From contig NZ_JAHXBG010000015.1 in assembly GCF_020103725.1 (NCBI RefSeq), positions 186,001 to 250,000 on the forward strand: 64,000 bases of DNA, written 5' to 3'. The notes beneath the pieces were generated by a model. It was given only the letters and a program-made list of their open reading frames with translations, did no database searches and was not told the DNA's origin. The translations under genes were made by a program, and so were the position numbers. The first letter of the stretch is position 1; each line of letters starts with the position of its first letter. Origin of the DNA: Hyalangium gracile (lineage in GTDB: Bacteria > Myxococcota > Myxococcia > Myxococcales > Myxococcaceae). Positions 59,392-64,000 of the stretch are shown here, in pieces.

Positions 59392-61654
59392 GGGATGGCT
59401 CGCTCTGTGCCTGGGGCTTCACAGGGAGCTCCAGCGCGAACGAGGCGCCCTTCCCCACTCCGTCGCTGTGCACGCTCAACGCGCCCCCCAGCTCCTGGGC
59501 CGCCAGCGCGCTGGAGTGCAGCCCGAAGCCATGCCCTCCCTGGCGAGTGGTGAAGCCGCGCTGGAAGATGCGGTGGAGCACCTCCGGTGCGATGCCCACG
59601 CCATTGTCCCTCACCTCGATACGGACGCGGTCATCCGAGCCGGGGCTCACGCTCACGGTCAGGCGTCGTTCGTGATCGGGAATGGAATCCAGCGCGTGCT
59701 TGGCGTTGCTGATCAGGTTGACCAGGATCATCAGCACCTTGTGCTTCTCGGTCAGCACGTCTGGCACTCCCCCCATGTTCAGCTCCACTTTAACAGAGTG
59801 GCGACTGAGCGCAGCCTGATTGATGCGCACGGCATCCTCGACCAGCTCCCCGAGCTTCACAGGCTCGATCATCTGCATGGGGAGCTTCGCGTAGTCCTGC
59901 TGCAGCTTGACGATGGCGCCGATGTGCTCGGTGTGTCGGCTGACATCGCCGAGCAGGGTCTGGAGCTCCTGGCGCTGGGCCTGCAAGTGCTGGCCTGTCT
60001 TGCGCAGGAAGGGCAGCGCGTTGCGCCCGCGCGGGTCCTGGGTGACGAAGGCCGACAGCTCGGCCCGGTGCTCCTCCATCAGGTCCACCGTCCGCTCCAC
60101 GTTCTCGATCTTCATCGCGGCCAGCCGCTCCTGGGCCACCATCGTGGAGGTCAGCACGCTGTTGAGCACGTTGCCCACGTTGTGCAGCACGTTGGTGGCG
60201 ATCTCCGCCCGTCCCACCTGCCGGGCCGTCTCCACGAGCTGCCGGTGGACGTCCGTGAGCTCCTGGGTGCGCTGCACCACCCGCTGCTCCAGCCCCTCGT
60301 TGGCCTGCCGCAGGGCCTCCTCGCGCCGCTGGACCTCCTGGGCCATCAGGCGGAAGGCGCTGGCCAGCCGCCCCAGCTCGTCGTCCCGCGAGGACTCCAG
60401 GGAGACCTTGAAGTCGCCGGCCGCCACCTGATCCGTGGCCTGGGTGAAGGCCACCAGCGGACGGGAGATCTGCTGCCGCAGCACCCAGGACATGATGGCG
60501 AGCTCCACCAGCAGCGACACCAGGCCGAACATCAGGACATAGCGCGCCACCCCGAAGGCATCCGAGGAGACCACGTGCTCGGGCTGCACCGTGACGAAGT
60601 TCCAGTGGGGCCCGCGCAGCCGCGCCGCGGCCAGGTACTCGCCATGGTCCTTCAGCTCCACGCCGATCTGGTCGGGCGGCCGGGCCTTCACCGCCTCGAA
60701 GATGGCGCGCAGGTGGGCGCGCTGCTGCTCGGAGCCCCCCTGCTCGAAGACCTCCTCCGGCTTCCGGGTGTCGCTCAGGATGTTGTAGGGCTCCACGCCG
60801 CCCTTCACCCGCAGGTGCGGGTGGGCGATGAGCAGGCCATCGTCGCGGAACAGGAGGTTGTAGGCCTGCGGCAGGTGGATGTTGAGGGTCCGGACCATCA
60901 GCTCGTCCAGGAGCACGTCATGGGAGATCGTCCCGATGTGGCGGCCGCCCACGTCCACGGGCGTGACGACCGTCACCATCCAGGTCCGGGTGGGCACGTC
61001 CTCGAAGATGCCCGTCCAGGCCGGCTTCCGCTGGGGATTGTTCTCGGGCAGGCCCAGCGTGAAGTACTCCTGGTTCAGGATCGAGAAGGTGGGCTCGAGC
61101 TCGAGGAAGTAGTTGGGCGCCGCCGGGAAGTACCCCACCAGGGTCCCCTCCGGCAGCATCACGCCGGTGCTGACGAAGCGGACATGGTAGGCCGGGCCGT
61201 ACTGGCTCACCATGTCGTAGGCGGCCAGGGTCCGGCGGCGGAAGTCGGCATCGTCCTTCACGCCCCGGGGTATGTAGACGCCCGGCTGCTTCGTTCCGTC
61301 GAAGCCCTCGCGCCGGTTGCGGATCGTCCCATCCGGCTGGCGCGTGAAGAGGCTGTCGAAGCGCGGGTTGGGGTCCTGCTCGAGCCAGGCCTGGAACCGC
61401 TCCTCCAGGGCCTTCGCCATGCGCGCATGGTTGTCCTGCGCGAGGACGAAGATGACCTCCTCGCGCTGGCTGTGGTCCGTGACGGCCCGCTCCAGCTGCG
61501 AGAGGGCCTCGGTGCGGAACGAACGGAAGATGTGGAAGTAGCTGACGAGGGTGGTGAGGGCGATGATCACCCCGACGCGCACGCCCATCTTGATGAGCGT
61601 GGAGCGAGCCAGGGAGGAACGAGCACGAGGAGCGGTGACAGGCGAGGTGGACAT
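59384..61654 (-). CDS. membrane sensor histidine kinase (Cache-HAMP)
   Basis: 756 residues. TM1 is about 24-43, an extracellular Cache-like domain spans 50-365 with LNQEYFTLGLPE and LIAHPHLRVKGG, and TM2 is 371-392. HAMP follows (393-445), then a coiled coil and the kinase: the phosphorylatable His is probably His491 in ATNVLHNVGNVLNS, which differs from the common HisKA box. ATP sites are LVNLISNAKHALD, DNGVGI and GFGLHSSALAA. Partner is the single-domain regulator downstream. The signal is unknown. Confidence 0.9.
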   Translation of the reverse strand: MSTSPVTAPRARSSLARSTLIKMGVRVGVIIALTTLVSYFHIFRSFRTEALSQLERAVTDHSQREEVIFVLAQDNHARMAKALEERFQAWLEQDPNPRFDSLFTRQPDGTIRNRREGFDGTKQPGVYIPRGVKDDADFRRRTLAAYDMVSQYGPAYHVRFVSTGVMLPEGTLVGYFPAAPNYFLELEPTFSILNQEYFTLGLPENNPQRKPAWTGIFEDVPTRTWMVTVVTPVDVGGRHIGTISHDVLLDELMVRTLNIHLPQAYNLLFRDDGLLIAHPHLRVKGGVEPYNILSDTRKPEEVFEQGGSEQQRAHLRAIFEAVKARPPDQIGVELKDHGEYLAAARLRGPHWNFVTVQPEHVVSSDAFGVARYVLMFGLVSLLVELAIMSWVLRQQISRPLVAFTQATDQVAAGDFKVSLESSRDDELGRLASAFRLMAQEVQRREEALRQANEGLEQRVVQRTQELTDVHRQLVETARQVGRAEIATNVLHNVGNVLNSVLTSTMVAQERLAAMKIENVERTVDLMEEHRAELSAFVTQDPRGRNALPFLRKTGQHLQAQRQELQTLLGDVSRHTEHIGAIVKLQQDYAKLPMQMIEPVKLGELVEDAVRINQAALSRHSVKVELNMGGVPDVLTEKHKVLMILVNLISNAKHALDSIPDHERRLTVSVSPGSDDRVRIEVRDNGVGIAPEVLHRIFQRGFTTRQGGHGFGLHSSALAAQELGGALSVHSDGVGKGASFALELPVKPQAQSEPSHA

Positions 61655-61664
61655 CGCGATCCAA

Positions 61665-64000
<2,336 letters not shown>

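Overview
The window is about 64 kb of uniformly GC-rich bacterial chromosome with dense, short-spaced genes and very strong G/C bias at third codon positions. The content points to a myxobacterium, probably the Cystobacter/Archangium/Myxococcus side of the order: a SitA-like polymorphic toxin with an AHH nuclease end, a Ser/Thr kinase fused to TPRs, a paralogous truncated Hsp70, many lipoproteins, and menaquinone as the quinone. This is inferred from gene families; no rRNA is present. The species cannot be read from the sequence.

Left part (1-13.4 kb): two divergent operons built around chorismate. Leftward is menF-menD-menH-menA-menC (chorismate to menaquinone; menB and menE are not in the window). 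Rightward is a DAHP synthase, menG/ubiE, shikimate kinase, an AroD-AroE fusion, aroC, aroB and aroA, almost every junction being a start/stop overlap. A perfect 7-bp inverted repeat sits between the operons. Citrate synthase follows and closes with a clear terminator.

13.4-25.2 kb: a fatty acyl-CoA ligase faces a small zinc-ribbon protein with an acidic tail; then an exported bifunctional-nuclease-domain protein and pyruvate kinase. On the minus strand lies a run of lepA, lepB, pyrB, pyrC, carA and an unknown gene.

25.3-33.4 kb: two sugar-nucleotide epimerase/decarboxylase genes behind a ribbon-helix-helix regulator, a lipoprotein with six calcium-loop-like motifs, a cupin, a SPOR protein, an IHF-like protein, mnmA, a CCA/poly(A) nucleotidyltransferase and tRNA-Arg(CCT).

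33.6-36.2 kb is the accessory island of most interest: a SitA-like toxin with a C-terminal AHH nuclease domain, followed after 20 bp by a protein that reads as an Imm11 domain fused to a SUFU domain, that is, a two-domain immunity protein.

36.3-49.7 kb: a membrane zinc-ribbon protein, a DUF3943 outer-membrane protein, an EEP-fold lipoprotein, a HlyD/FtsX-type ABC exporter set, a ChaN/TIKI-like lipoprotein, a frameshifted gene remnant, a kinase-TPR receptor and a phosphopantetheinyl transferase.

49.7-64 kb: a TerC-type membrane protein with a structured leader, a YacL-like protein, tRNA-Val(CAC) with terminator, a three-gene unit with an Hsp70 lacking its lid, a UvrD/PcrA-type helicase, a repeat lipoprotein, an NlpC/P60 lipoprotein, a histidine kinase/response regulator pair, and the C-terminal part of a large cytochrome-type beta-propeller protein that runs off the right edge. 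No insertion sequence, prophage or CRISPR array was seen.
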